Source: CAWBVG01 sp963792175 (lineage in GTDB: Bacteria > Acidobacteriota > Vicinamibacteria > Vicinamibacterales > CAVVIG01). Taken from it: a DNA stretch of 64,000 nt. The notes under the pieces were generated by a model. It was given only the letters and a program-made list of their open reading frames with translations. It was not told where the DNA came from and searched no databases. The stretch covers positions 1 through 64,000 of the forward strand of contig CAWBVG010000047.1 in the NCBI GenBank assembly GCA_963792175.1. The letters are read 5' to 3'. Positions 35,901 to 45,699 of this stretch are shown in pieces. The position numbers were made by a program, and so were the translations under genes. Position 1 is the first letter of the stretch, and each line of letters opens with the position of its first letter.

Positions 35901-38593
35901 CGCGTTCTGGCATCGGCTCGTCGCCATCGTCCGCCGCCGACGGCTCGATCGCGATCTGGACGACGAGCTGGCGTTTCATCTCGCGATGCGCGAAGCCGAT
36001 TACCGGACGGACGGGCTGAGCGCCGACGCCGCGCGCGAAGAAGCGCGACGACAGTTCGGTAACGTGACGCATCTGAAGGAGCAGACGCGCGACATGTGGA
36101 CGTTCCCTTCGCTGGAGAGCTTTCGCCAGGACATCCGCTACGCACTGCGCACGCTGCGCAAGTCGCCGGGGTTCACGTTCGTCGCCGTCTTCGCGCTCGC
36201 GGTGGGCATCGGCGGCAACACCGCCATCTTCAGTCTCGTGGACGCGATCCGCTCGAGGGCGCTGCCCTATCCCGATCCCGACCGCCTGGTGCAGCTGTGG
36301 GGGAACGTCCAGCGGACGCGGGTGGAGCGCCGCGGCGCGTCGTATCCCGACTACCTCGACTGGCGCGCGCAGTCGAAGAGCTTCGAAGACATCGCGGCCG
36401 GCGACTCACAGTGGATGACGTTTGTCGGCAGCGACGAGCCGGAGCGCATCCAGACCGAGTTCGTCGCCGCGCCGTATTTTTCGCTGCTCGGCGTGTCGCC
36501 CGCCCGCGGCCGCGGGTTCGAGGCCAGCGAAGACGACGTCGCCAGGCCCGCGCCGGTGGTCGTCCTCAGCGACGGTTTCTGGAAACGGCGATTCGGCGCG
36601 GATCCGCAAGTCATCGGCCGCACGCTGACGCTGTGCTGCGCGGCGAGGCAGTACACCGTGGTCGGCGTGATGCCGCCCGGCTTCAAGGGGCTGAGCGACG
36701 CCGCTGAATTGTGGGTGCCGTTCGCGATGTACGCGTCGCCGGGAACGATGGCGGATCGCGGCTCGCGCGGCTTCGCCGCGCTCGCACGCCTCAAGCCGGG
36801 GGTGACCCTCGCGGCCGCGCAACGCGACATGGACGCGATTTCGCGGCGCCTCGAACAGGCATATCCGAACACCAACGAGAAGCGAGCGGTCGAGATCAGC
36901 CCGCTCGCCGTCGAGCTGTTCGGCAACCTGCGACCGGCCCTGCTCACGCTGATGGCGGCGGTCGCGTTCGTGCTTCTCATCGCCTGCGCCAACGTCGCCA
37001 ACCTGTTGATCGCGCGGTCTGAAACGCGCCGGCGCGAAATCGCGGTCCGGACGGCGCTCGGCGCCGGGCGCGGCCGTCTTCTACGCCAACTCGTCACCGA
37101 AAGCTGCGTGCTGACCCTGCTCGGTGCGGCGGTCGGACTCGTTGTCGCACGCGTCGCGGTGTCAACGCTGATCGCGCAGAGTCCCGTCACGTTCCCGAGC
37201 TTTGCGACCCCGGACCTCGATGTGCGCGTCGCGCTCTTTACCATCGCCGTCTCACTCGCCTGCGGTCTCCTCGTCGGTCTCGTGCCCGGCCTGCAGGCGC
37301 ACACGCCCGATCTGAGCAATGCCCTGAAGGAATCGGCGCGGTCCAGCGGCGGCCGGCAGTCGCAGCGCGTGCGCAGCGCCCTCGTCGTCGTGGAAGTATC
37401 GCTGGCGGTGGTCCTGCTCGTCGGCGCCGGACTGATGATCCGTTCGGTGCGCAATCTCGCGGCGCTGAATCCCGGATTCGATCCGCATTCGGTGTTGACG
37501 CTGCACGCAAGCATCCCGAGAACGTCACCGCCGCCCGCGGCGCCGGCCGCAGCGGGAACTCCTGCGGCGCCATCGCCTCCGCCGCGACCCGTCGTCGAGG
37601 GCCGCGTGCTGCTCGATCGCCTGCGCGCGATCCCCGGCGTGGCGGCCGCGGCCGCTCGGCAGCGATCTGCCGCTCGACAGCGACGGCGGCAGCGCCTCGT
37701 TCTACACCGCCGAAGGCCAGCCGCCGGTCAACGCGCAGAACATGCCGCGGATCTACGTGCACCGCGTGACGCCGGAGTTCTTCAGCACACTGCGCATCCC
37801 GTTGGTGCAGGGACGAACGTTCACCGACGCGGAGGTGTCCCCGACGTCGCCGGCCGTGATCGTCAGCGAAGGTGTCGTCCGGCGCTTCTGGCCTGGCCAG
37901 GACCCGATTGGCAAGCGCCTGAAGTTCGGCGGCTCGCCATCGTCGACCAGCCCGTGGATGACGATTGTCGGCGTGGTCGGAGAGGTGAAGTACCGCGGGC
38001 TGCCGCAAAACCCGACCGCGGATCCTGATATTTTCCTGCCCTTCACCGATCGGAATTCGCTCGTCGGGCTCGTGCTGCGGACGACGGTGCCGCCGTCATC
38101 ACTGATTGCGACCGTTCGCGCCGAAGTTCGTGCGGCGGATCGGTCGATTCCCCTCTACAACATCGCGACGATGGAGGAGCAAGTCAGCGGTGTCACATCC
38201 CGTTCGCGATTCACGATGTGGCTGATGGGCGTCTTCGCGGCGTGCGCGCTGATGCTGGCGGTCGTCGGCATCTACGGCGTGATGTCGTATCTCGTGTCGC
38301 AGCGGACGCGCGAGATCGGCATCCGCCTGGCGCTCGGCGCGAAGGGACACGACATCCTGCGCCTGGTCGTCGGCAACGGCGCGCGCCTGATTGGCGCCGG
38401 GATTGTCATCGGGATTGTGGCGTCTTTCGCGCTGCAGCGCCTGGTGTCGTCGCTGCTGTTTGGCGTGACCGCCGCCGATGCCGCCGCCGGGTTCGCGGTC
38501 GTGATTCTCGCCGCGGTCGCGATGCTGGCGTGTTACCTGCCCGCGCTACGGGCGACGCGGGTCAGTCCGCTCAACGCGCTGCGATCCGAATAG
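35887..38593 (+). CDS. ADOP-family ABC transporter permease (frameshifted)
   Basis: MacB-like permease of about 900 residues of the acidobacterial duplicated type. A prefix helical domain (FWHRLVAIVRRRRLDRDLDD to GNVTHLKEQTRDMW) is followed by two FtsX/MacB halves. Each half starts with a membrane helix and a periplasmic MacB-PCD domain: VAVFALAVGIGGNTAIFSLV in half 1 and SALVVVEVSLAVVLLVGAGL in half 2. Each closes with three helices: LLIACANVANLLIARS and REIAVRTALGAGRGRL, and VGIYGVMSYLVSQRTREIGI. One extra base near 37655 joins AAAA to LGSDLPLDSDGG. The ATPase partner is encoded elsewhere. The GTG at 35887 is used; no better start exists and it lies within the inverted repeat. PadR is the likely regulator. 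Confidence 0.9.
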
Positions 38594-38601
38594 CGACGTT
38601 A

Positions 38602-38660
38602 ATCCGCAGAGCTCGCAAAGGCCGCAGAGTAAGAATTTCTCGGCGTTTTGCGTTCAAGCC
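38602..38660. repeat. Weak CCGCAGAG word repeat
   Basis: Two copies of ccgcagag, with gctcgcaaagg between them, followed by partly inverse sequence (ttctcggcgttttgcg). It lies between the convergent ADOP and histidine kinase genes. Placed with the word-repeat hairpins on pattern and position, but much shorter and less regular. Confidence 0.4.
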
Positions 38661-38709
38661 GTAGTCACGATCACCGGCTAGCGAAGGCTTTAGCAGCTTT
38701 GTATCTCTA

Positions 38710-39954
38710 TCAGACCGGCAGCGACACACAGAACGTGCTGCCGCCGGCGCCGCTGCGCTCCAGTACCAGCGTGCCGTGGTGCGCTTCCGCAATCCACCGG
38801 GCGATCGGAAGGCCCAAGCCCGTCCCCTGACCGCGGCGCGACGGATCCAACTGAACGAACCGATCGAAAATCCGCTGCTCGTCCTCCGGCGGCACGCCGG
38901 CGCCGCTGTCGGTCACCCGCATCTTCACTGTGGCGGCATCGCGTTCGACGTCGATCGCGACCGAACCGCCTGGCGGGGAATGCTGCACCGCGTTCTGCAG
39001 CACGTTCAGCACCAGCTGCCGCAGGAGGTCTTCGTCGCCGCGATACGGAATCTCCGATGCGGCGGTCGATCGAATGGTGACGCCGCGCTCGGCCGCGAGC
39101 ACGTCGACGGCGCGACAGCACTCGGCGATCACCTCGTCGAGATAGAAGTCGACCGGCCGCAGCGAGTAGCCGCCGGCGTCAGCGCGCGCGAGCACCAGCA
39201 TGTCGTCGACGAGACGGCTCATCCGCCGCGCCTGACTGCCGACAATCGACAGCGTCTCGCGGTATTCGGGCTCGTCGCGGTGTTCGCGGCTGAGCGCCAC
39301 TTCCGCCGCAGCCCGGACGACGGACACCGGAGTACGCAGTTCGTGCGACGCATCCGCGGTGAACTGTCGCTGGATGCGAAGGGCTTCCGTGATCGGGCGC
39401 AGTCCCACCGCGGCGAGGTACATGCCGCCGCCGGCGGCGAGCAGCAGCACGATGGGAATGCCGATCAGCATCGCCTCCAGCGCTTCATGCTGTTCCCGGC
39501 GCACATCGGCCAGCGGACTTGCCACCAGCAGAACGAGGGTTGTCTCGCCAAGGGTCTGCGGCTGGATATGAACACGCCACGCGCCGGCTGCGTTCTCGGC
39601 CGTCCACACTCGCGGGCCGGCGTCGGCCGTCGGCAACGGAGCCGGCAGCGTGAGTCCCGCCCAGCTGGCGGCGAGCACGCTGCCGCGCGCGTCGAGGATC
39701 GCGAGCGGCCGTCCCGATGTCGCCAGCGTGCCGCACGCTTCTTCCGCGGCTTTGCGCGCGTCGGCCATTTCGGTCAGCTCCTCGCGCACGACATTCGCCA
39801 GCGTGGCGCCGAATGCGTCGAGATCGCGGTCGACCCGGTGCATGCCGACTCTGCCCTGCTGCCACAGGACATAGGCGCCGAACAGGGACAGCACCACGAG
39901 CAGCGCGGCGGTGTACCAAATCGTCAGCTGCGCTCGCAGCGAGAGACGCGTCAT
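38710..39954 (-). CDS. Sensor histidine kinase
   Basis: A 414-residue membrane kinase. The N-terminal helix (LTIWYTAALLVVLSLFGAYV) and the second helix (IGIPIVLLLAAGGGMYLAAV) border a periplasmic sensor of about 110 residues. Then come a short HAMP-like linker, HisKA with TADASHELRTPVSVV, N box NVLQNAVQHSPP and G boxes DSGAGVPPED and GQGTGLGLPIA. It overlaps the response regulator gene by four bases. The pair diverges from the efflux operon at 40711 and probably regulates it. Confidence 0.93.
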   Translation of the reverse strand: MTRLSLRAQLTIWYTAALLVVLSLFGAYVLWQQGRVGMHRVDRDLDAFGATLANVVREELTEMADARKAAEEACGTLATSGRPLAILDARGSVLAASWAGLTLPAPLPTADAGPRVWTAENAAGAWRVHIQPQTLGETTLVLLVASPLADVRREQHEALEAMLIGIPIVLLLAAGGGMYLAAVGLRPITEALRIQRQFTADASHELRTPVSVVRAAAEVALSREHRDEPEYRETLSIVGSQARRMSRLVDDMLVLARADAGGYSLRPVDFYLDEVIAECCRAVDVLAAERGVTIRSTAASEIPYRGDEDLLRQLVLNVLQNAVQHSPPGGSVAIDVERDAATVKMRVTDSGAGVPPEDEQRIFDRFVQLDPSRRGQGTGLGLPIARWIAEAHHGTLVLERSGAGGSTFCVSLPV

Positions 39955-40637
39955 GACACGTCTCCGTCCACCGCCAGCTCGTAGCCTTCGCCACGGCGCG
40001 TTCGAATCAGCGACGGCGATCCCGGCGCGTCCAGCTTCCGCCGCAGGCGTTGCACGTAGACGTCGACGACGTTGGACAGCGGATCGTAGTGCTCGTCCCA
40101 GACATGCTCGGCGATGTCGCCGCGGCTGACGACGTCGCCGGCGCGCCGCGCCAGATACTCGAGCAGTGCGTACTCCTTCGCGGTCAGTGGCACCGCACGG
40201 TTCCGAACGCGCGCGCGCCGGCCGCGCGTGTCGAGGACCAGCGGTCCGATCGTGAGGCGCTCCGGCAGCAGCGGCTGCCGTCCCCGGCGGATCAGCGCCC
40301 GCAGACGCGCGAGCAGCTCGCCAAAATCGAATGGCTTGACGAGGTAATCATCGGCGCCGCTGTCGAGTCCCTGGATGCGCGACTCCACGGCGTCGCGCGC
40401 CGTGACCATCAGGATGGGGACGGCGCACCCGGAATCGCGGATGGTGCGGCACACCGCAAATCCGTCGCGGACCGGCAGCATCACGTCCAGGATCACGGCG
40501 TCGTAGTCAGTGGTCGCCACTTGAAAGACGGCGCTGTCGCCGTCGGCCGCCACGTCGACGGCATAGGTCTGCTCGCGCAGCCCCTTGGCCAGCACCTGCG
40601 CGGCGTGCGGCTCGTCCTCGACCAGGAGCACCCGCAT
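39951..40637 (-). CDS. OmpR-family response regulator
   Basis: A 228-residue regulator. The receiver domain has the acidic pair EDE, phospho-acceptor Asp in AVILDVMLPVRDG, the Thr in MVTARD and Lys in YLVKPFDFGE. The OmpR winged helix includes VPLTAKEYALLEYLARRAG, VVDVYVQRLRRKLD and RTRRGEGYEL. The start may be 40637 or 40652. Two direct GTTCATCC repeats 11 bases apart lie in the divergent promoter region at 40665-40683. Confidence 0.93.
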   Translation of the reverse strand: MRVLLVEDEPHAAQVLAKGLREQTYAVDVAADGDSAVFQVATTDYDAVILDVMLPVRDGFAVCRTIRDSGCAVPILMVTARDAVESRIQGLDSGADDYLVKPFDFGELLARLRALIRRGRQPLLPERLTIGPLVLDTRGRRARVRNRAVPLTAKEYALLEYLARRAGDVVSRGDIAEHVWDEHYDPLSNVVDVYVQRLRRKLDAPGSPSLIRTRRGEGYELAVDGDVS

Positions 40638-40664
40638 GGATCGGCCGATCATAGCGCGCGGCCA

Positions 40665-40683
40665 GTTCATCCACGGTTCATCC
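40665..40683. promoter_or_regulatory. Candidate response-regulator box (direct repeat)
   Basis: gttcatcc (40665-40672), acg, gttcatcc (40676-40683): two identical 8-base half-sites with an 11-base period. OmpR-type winged helices bind direct repeats with one helical turn spacing. It sits between the regulator gene (minus) and the receptor gene (plus) and is the obvious place for control of both. Confidence 0.5.
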
Positions 40684-40710
40684 TCGCCTCACTACACTTG
40701 GGGTTCGAAA

Positions 40711-43335
40711 ATGAGGTACTGGATGACATCCCGAGTGCCTGTCGCTCGCGGTCAAGCCGTGAGCCGCGGGGGCCGCGCGGTCTTCCTGGGCGTCGTGTGC
40801 CTTGCGATCGCGAGCTCCGTCCGAGCACAGGGCCAGCCGCTGCCCACCGTCGGGGGCGTCGTCCAGGATCAGACAGGCGCTGTGCTCGCGAACGCGACCG
40901 TCGAGTTGGTCAGCATCTCTGGCGCGACATCGACGGTTGTGCAATCGACAACGGCGGACGGCGCCGGCATGTTCCGGTTCGAAAACGTCGCGCCCGGCCA
41001 ATACGAGCTGCGAGCCACGTACGAGGGCTTCACGCCGGCGTCCACACGCCTGCGCGTCGGCCCACGGCCGCCGGGCGTCCAGAAGCTCGTGCTCGCAATC
41101 GCCGGCCTCAAGCAGGAGATCACGGTCAGCAACGCGGCCACCGAGGTGGAGGCGACCGCGTCGAGCAACGTCGATGCCGTGGCCGTCGACCAGAGCATGC
41201 TCGAAAGCCTGCCCGTGTTCGATCACGACTATGTCGCGACGCTCTCACGCTTCCTCGACACCGGATCGCTCGGCAACGGCGGGGTCACCGTCGTCGTCAA
41301 CGGGATGGAAGTCAACGCGCTGAACGTCAGCGCGTCGGCCGTACAGCAGATCCGGATCAACCAGGATCCGTACTCGGCCGAGTACTCGCGGCCGGGCCGC
41401 GGGCGGATCGAAATCCTCACGAAGCCGGGCACGCAGGAATACCACGGCGACGTCAATCTGATCTTCCGCGACGCGCACCTGAACGGGCGCAACCCGTTCG
41501 CAGCGGTCAAGCCGCCGGAACAGCGACATATCTTCGAGGGATTCCTCGGCGGTCCGCTCGGCGCCGGCGGCAAGACCGCCTTCATGCTGTCGGCCAACGA
41601 CGAACGCAACAACCAGCAGGCCGTGGTGTACGCCATCGGGCCGGCCGGGATCATTCACGACACGCTGCCGCAGGCCAGCGGCCGCTCGCTGGTGACCGGC
41701 AGCATCACCCATCAGATCAGCGACAAGAACACGTTCTCGGTCCGGCCGAACTATCAGTACGAGACCGACGAGAACCGCGGCGTCGGTGGCGTGACGCTGG
41801 CCAGCGCCGGCACGACGTTCAAGCATCACGAGCAGCAGGTCACGTATACGCAGCAGACGATTCTCCGGCCGACGCTGTTGAACCAGTTTCAGATGCTGTT
41901 CGGGCACGAGCGCGAGCCGACGACGAGCCGATCCGCCGAGCGAGGCATCGTCGTCGCCGGCGCTTTCACGGGTGGCGGCGGACAGGGCGATCTGGTCCGC
42001 ACCGAAACCCACATCACGATGAACGAGAGCCTGGCGTGGACGCATGGAAAGCATCTGGTCCAGGCCGGATTCCAGCTGCCCGACTGGAGCCGTCGCGGTT
42101 TCTACGACCGCAGCAACGCCGGCGGCACGTTTTACTTCTCGAGCCTCGACACCTACTCAGCCGGACAGCCTTACGCGTTCACCCAACAGCAGGGGAATGG
42201 CGATCTCGCGTTCCTCGAGAAGCTGATCGGCACCTACATCAAGGACGACTGGCAGGTGCGGCCGGGCTTCTCGATCGGCTTCGGCCTCCGGTATGACTGG
42301 CAGAACTACTTCCACGACGACAACAACCTCGCGCCCCGTTTCTCGCTCGCCTTCGCCCCGGGCAACAAGAAGACGAACGTCTTCCGCGCCGGCGCGGGTC
42401 TCTTCAACGACCGCAGCGGACCGGTGGCGATCGCCGACGTCCTGCATTCAGCGCCTGGCGGTCTGATCCGCTACGTCATCACGGACCCGGGATATCCCGA
42501 TCCCTTCTCGGGTGGGAACGCCGTTGCGTCACAACCGCCCAGCATCGTCCGTCTGGCGCCGGACGTGCAGATACCGCAGACGTTTCAGTACAGCCTCGGC
42601 GTCGATCATCAGCTCCAGAAGAGCACCACGCTTTCGGTCACCTATACCGGGGCGCGGGGCTATCACCTGTTCCGATCGCGAGACGTCAACGCGCCGCAGC
42701 CGCCGTTGTATGCGGCGCGGCCCAATCCGGCGTACGGCGCGGTGCGGCAGATTGAATCGACGGGCCGCCAGGAGAGCGACTCGCTGCAGGTGACCATGCG
42801 CGGCAGGGTGACGCGCTGGTTCAACGGGCAGATGCAATACACGCTCAGCCGCGTCGTCAACGACACCAACGGCATCGCCTGGTTTCCAGCCAACGACTAC
42901 GACCTTTCGGGCGAATGGGCCCGCGCCGATTTCGATCGCCGCCACCGTTTCCTGCTGCTCGGTCGTGTCAGCCCAGGCGCCATGGTGGACCTGGGTGTGG
43001 GGCTCACGCTGAATTCCGGCGGTCCCTACACGGAGACGCTCGGACAGGACATCTTCAACAACGGCCGCGGCCGGGCGCGGCCGGCCGGAGTGATCCGCAA
43101 CGGCCTCGAGGGCGACGGCTACGCGTCGCTCGACCTCCGGGCGTCGCGCGATCTGAAATTCGGATCGGGCCCGCAGAACAGTCGCGCGATGACACTCGGG
43201 CTCGATGCGTTCAACCTGCTCAACCGTGTCAACTATGGGAGTTATGTCGGTACGCTCGGCTCGCCGCTGTTCGGCGCGCCGGTCACGGCCCGCGCAGCGC
43301 GCCAGCTGCAGGTCTCGGCGCGGGTCAAGTTCTAA
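40711..43335 (+). CDS. TonB-dependent-receptor-like outer membrane protein
   Basis: An 874-residue outer membrane protein. A signal peptide (GGRAVFLGVVCLAIASSVRA) is followed by a carboxypeptidase-regulatory-like beta domain (VGGVVQDQTGAVLANATVEL, RFENVAPGQYELRATYEGF). A plug with VVVNGMEVNALNVSASAVQ and SAEYSRPGRGRIEILTKPG comes next, then a long beta-barrel with closing LQVSARVKF. The architecture is that of the large Acidobacteria/Bacteroidetes receptors. As first gene of an operon with YncE-like, TolC, MFP and RND genes, it may import or sense the same compound the pump removes. The ATG at 40711 gives the signal peptide. Confidence 0.88.
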   Translation: MRYWMTSRVPVARGQAVSRGGRAVFLGVVCLAIASSVRAQGQPLPTVGGVVQDQTGAVLANATVELVSISGATSTVVQSTTADGAGMFRFENVAPGQYELRATYEGFTPASTRLRVGPRPPGVQKLVLAIAGLKQEITVSNAATEVEATASSNVDAVAVDQSMLESLPVFDHDYVATLSRFLDTGSLGNGGVTVVVNGMEVNALNVSASAVQQIRINQDPYSAEYSRPGRGRIEILTKPGTQEYHGDVNLIFRDAHLNGRNPFAAVKPPEQRHIFEGFLGGPLGAGGKTAFMLSANDERNNQQAVVYAIGPAGIIHDTLPQASGRSLVTGSITHQISDKNTFSVRPNYQYETDENRGVGGVTLASAGTTFKHHEQQVTYTQQTILRPTLLNQFQMLFGHEREPTTSRSAERGIVVAGAFTGGGGQGDLVRTETHITMNESLAWTHGKHLVQAGFQLPDWSRRGFYDRSNAGGTFYFSSLDTYSAGQPYAFTQQQGNGDLAFLEKLIGTYIKDDWQVRPGFSIGFGLRYDWQNYFHDDNNLAPRFSLAFAPGNKKTNVFRAGAGLFNDRSGPVAIADVLHSAPGGLIRYVITDPGYPDPFSGGNAVASQPPSIVRLAPDVQIPQTFQYSLGVDHQLQKSTTLSVTYTGARGYHLFRSRDVNAPQPPLYAARPNPAYGAVRQIESTGRQESDSLQVTMRGRVTRWFNGQMQYTLSRVVNDTNGIAWFPANDYDLSGEWARADFDRRHRFLLLGRVSPGAMVDLGVGLTLNSGGPYTETLGQDIFNNGRGRARPAGVIRNGLEGDGYASLDLRASRDLKFGSGPQNSRAMTLGLDAFNLLNRVNYGSYVGTLGSPLFGAPVTARAARQLQVSARVKF

Positions 43336-43364
43336 TCGATCGCGGCAACGAAGAAGGAGCGCAC

Positions 43365-44381
43365 ATGCGTCACGCACTGTTCGTCGCAGCACTCGCCGCC
43401 GTGGCGGCGACTGGCCTGCAAGCTCAGGATGGTCCGTACCACTTCTCCAAGGAAATCTCGATCGGCGGCGAGGGCGGATGGGACTATCTCTCGGTCGATC
43501 CCGCGGCGCACCGCCTGTACGTGAGTCACGCGACCCACATCGCCGTCATCGATACGCAAGCCGGCAAAGTCGTGGGCGATATCCCGGACACGCCCGGCGT
43601 CCACGGCTTCGCGATCGCGGCCGATCTCGGACGCGGCTTCTCGAGCAACGGGCGCGAGAACAAGGTCGGCATCATCGACCTCAAGACGCTCAAACTGATT
43701 CAGAAGGTCGACACCGGCGAAAATCCCGACGCAATCCTCTACGAGCCGGCGCGCAAGGAAGTGTACGCGTTCAACGGCCGCGGCAAGTCGGCGACCGTCA
43801 TCGACGCGCAATCGGGCAAGGTGGTCGCCACGGTGCCGCTCGAGGGCAAGCCCGAGTCGGGCCAAGCCGACTCGAAAGCCGGCAAAGTCTACGTCAACAT
43901 GGAGGATCTGAACGCCATCAAGGTCATCGACACCGCCACGCACAAGGTGACCGACACCTGGCCGATTGCCCCGGGCGAGGCGGCGACCGGCATGGCCTTC
44001 GACGCGGCGAATCACCGGTTGTTCATCGGCTGCGACAACAAGCTGATGCTCATGGTCGACAGCACGAACGGCAAGATGGTCTACAGCGTGCCGGTCGGCG
44101 CGGGCGTCGATTCCACGTGGTTCGACCCTGCCAACAAGCTGGCGTTCACCTCGGACGGTGAATCGGGTACGGTCACCATCGCCCGCGAGGAGTCGCCAAC
44201 GCTCCTGAAGGTGGTACAGACCTTGAAGACGCGGCCGGGTGCGCGCACGATGGCGCTCGACCCGACAACGCATACCATCTATCTCGCCGCGACCGACTAC
44301 GAACCTCAACCCGCGGGATCGAAAACGCGTCCGAAACCGGTCGTCGGGACGTTCCGGGTGCTCGTCTACACGATGAAATGA
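43365..44381 (+). CDS. Exported YncE-like beta-propeller protein
   Basis: A 338-residue protein with a signal peptide (MRHALFVAALAAVAATGLQA) and a seven-bladed YVTN/YncE propeller. Blades repeat patterns such as VDPAAHRLYVSHATHIAVID, IDLKTLKLIQKVDTG and IDTATHKVTDTWPI. AAGGAG lies 7 bases before the ATG. It overlaps the TolC gene by four bases. Such propellers are often encoded with efflux systems; the role is unknown. Confidence 0.88.
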   Translation: MRHALFVAALAAVAATGLQAQDGPYHFSKEISIGGEGGWDYLSVDPAAHRLYVSHATHIAVIDTQAGKVVGDIPDTPGVHGFAIAADLGRGFSSNGRENKVGIIDLKTLKLIQKVDTGENPDAILYEPARKEVYAFNGRGKSATVIDAQSGKVVATVPLEGKPESGQADSKAGKVYVNMEDLNAIKVIDTATHKVTDTWPIAPGEAATGMAFDAANHRLFIGCDNKLMLMVDSTNGKMVYSVPVGAGVDSTWFDPANKLAFTSDGESGTVTIAREESPTLLKVVQTLKTRPGARTMALDPTTHTIYLAATDYEPQPAGSKTRPKPVVGTFRVLVYTMK

Positions 44382-45697
44382 GCCGATCGATGCATGGTGT
44401 ACACCGTCTGCGCGCCGCCGCCGTTCTGATCGCGTTCGCTCTCGGAGCGCCGGCGTACGCGCAGCCGGCAGGCGGCCCGCCACTCACGCTGCAGGACGCG
44501 CTGGCTCAGGCACGCGCGAACAGCCAGCTGTTCCGGCAGGCGCAGCTCGCCGCGAATCTGGCGACCGAAGATCGCAAGCAGGCGCGCGCTGCGCTGATCC
44601 CGTCGCTGAACGGGTTCAGCCAGTTCATTTACACCGAGCCGAACGGGACGCCGTCCGGTATCTGGGTGCCGAACGACGGACCCAGGGTGTACGCGACCTG
44701 GCTCAATGTGCACGGCGACGTGTTCTCGCTCGGGAAGTGGTCGGAGTACCGCGGCGCCGCGGCCGCCGAAGCGGTCGCCCGCGCCAAGGCGGACGTCGCC
44801 GCGCGCGGCCTGGTCGCGACGATCGTGACGAACTACTACACGCTGGTCGCCGCCGAGCGGAAGCTGGCCAGCGCGCGGCAGGCGTTGCGCGAGGCGCAGG
44901 ATTTTCTGGATATCGCACAACGCGAGGAGGCAGGCGGCGAAGTCGCGCACTCGGACGTCGTCAAAGCGCAGATTCAGGTCAATCAGCGAATGCGCGACGA
45001 GCAGGAGGCCGAGCTGGCCGTGCTGAGAAACCGGCTCGGGCTGTCGGTCCTCGTCTTCACCGATTTCCGCGATCAGTTCACCGTGGTCGACGATCTGCAG
45101 CAGATCCCGCCACTGCCCGCGCTGACGGACGTCAAGACGCAGGCAATCTCGTCGAGCCCCGACGTGCGCGCGGCCGAAGCGTCCGTGCAGCAGGAGACGC
45201 TCGGCGTCGGCGTCGCGCGCGGCGGCGTGCTGCCGTCGCTGTCGTTCGACTATTTCTACGGCATCAACGCCAACCAATTCGCGACCACGGATCCGGAAGG
45301 ACACAACCTGCTCGGCTCGGTCGCACAGATTCAGCTCAACGTGCCGATTTTCAATTGGGGCGCGGCGCAGAGCAAGCTGCGTCAGGCGCACCTTCGGGTG
45401 AGCGCCGCGAAGGCGGAGCTGACGCTCGCGCAGCGGCAGCTGCAGGCCAACGTCAGCACGTTCCATCGCGAGGCGGAGGTCGCGCGCGACCAGGTGGCGA
45501 CGCTGCGCCAGTCGCTCGATCTCGCCGCCGAAAGCCTCCGCCTGACCTTGCTGCGCTATCAGGCCGGTGAAGTCAGCGTTCTCGAGGTCGTGGATGCGCA
45601 GACGACGCTCATTCAGACGCGCAACGCCTACGACGACGGGTTGGTGCGCTATCGCGTGGCACTGGCTGCACTGCAGACGCTTACCGGGACGCTGTAA
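44378..45697 (+). CDS. TolC-like outer membrane efflux protein
   Basis: A 439-residue protein with a signal peptide (AAAVLIAFALGAPAYA) and two OEP repeats. Each has long helices such as LTLQDALAQARANSQLFRQA and ALREAQDFLDIAQREEAGGE, separated by beta segments (VYATWLNVHGDVFS and IQLNVPIFNWGAAQSKL). The final helix LLRYQAGEVSVLEVVDAQTT is typical. It forms the outer membrane channel of the tripartite pump encoded with it. Confidence 0.92.
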   Translation: MSRSMHGVHRLRAAAVLIAFALGAPAYAQPAGGPPLTLQDALAQARANSQLFRQAQLAANLATEDRKQARAALIPSLNGFSQFIYTEPNGTPSGIWVPNDGPRVYATWLNVHGDVFSLGKWSEYRGAAAAEAVARAKADVAARGLVATIVTNYYTLVAAERKLASARQALREAQDFLDIAQREEAGGEVAHSDVVKAQIQVNQRMRDEQEAELAVLRNRLGLSVLVFTDFRDQFTVVDDLQQIPPLPALTDVKTQAISSSPDVRAAEASVQQETLGVGVARGGVLPSLSFDYFYGINANQFATTDPEGHNLLGSVAQIQLNVPIFNWGAAQSKLRQAHLRVSAAKAELTLAQRQLQANVSTFHREAEVARDQVATLRQSLDLAAESLRLTLLRYQAGEVSVLEVVDAQTTLIQTRNAYDDGLVRYRVALAALQTLTGTL

Positions 45698-45699
45698 TC

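Noticed and set aside
38776..39984. Long open frames antisense to the histidine kinase, RND and other genes
   Set aside because: High GC content keeps the opposite frames open; their translations are Arg/Ala-rich and lack domain patterns, so they are shadows.
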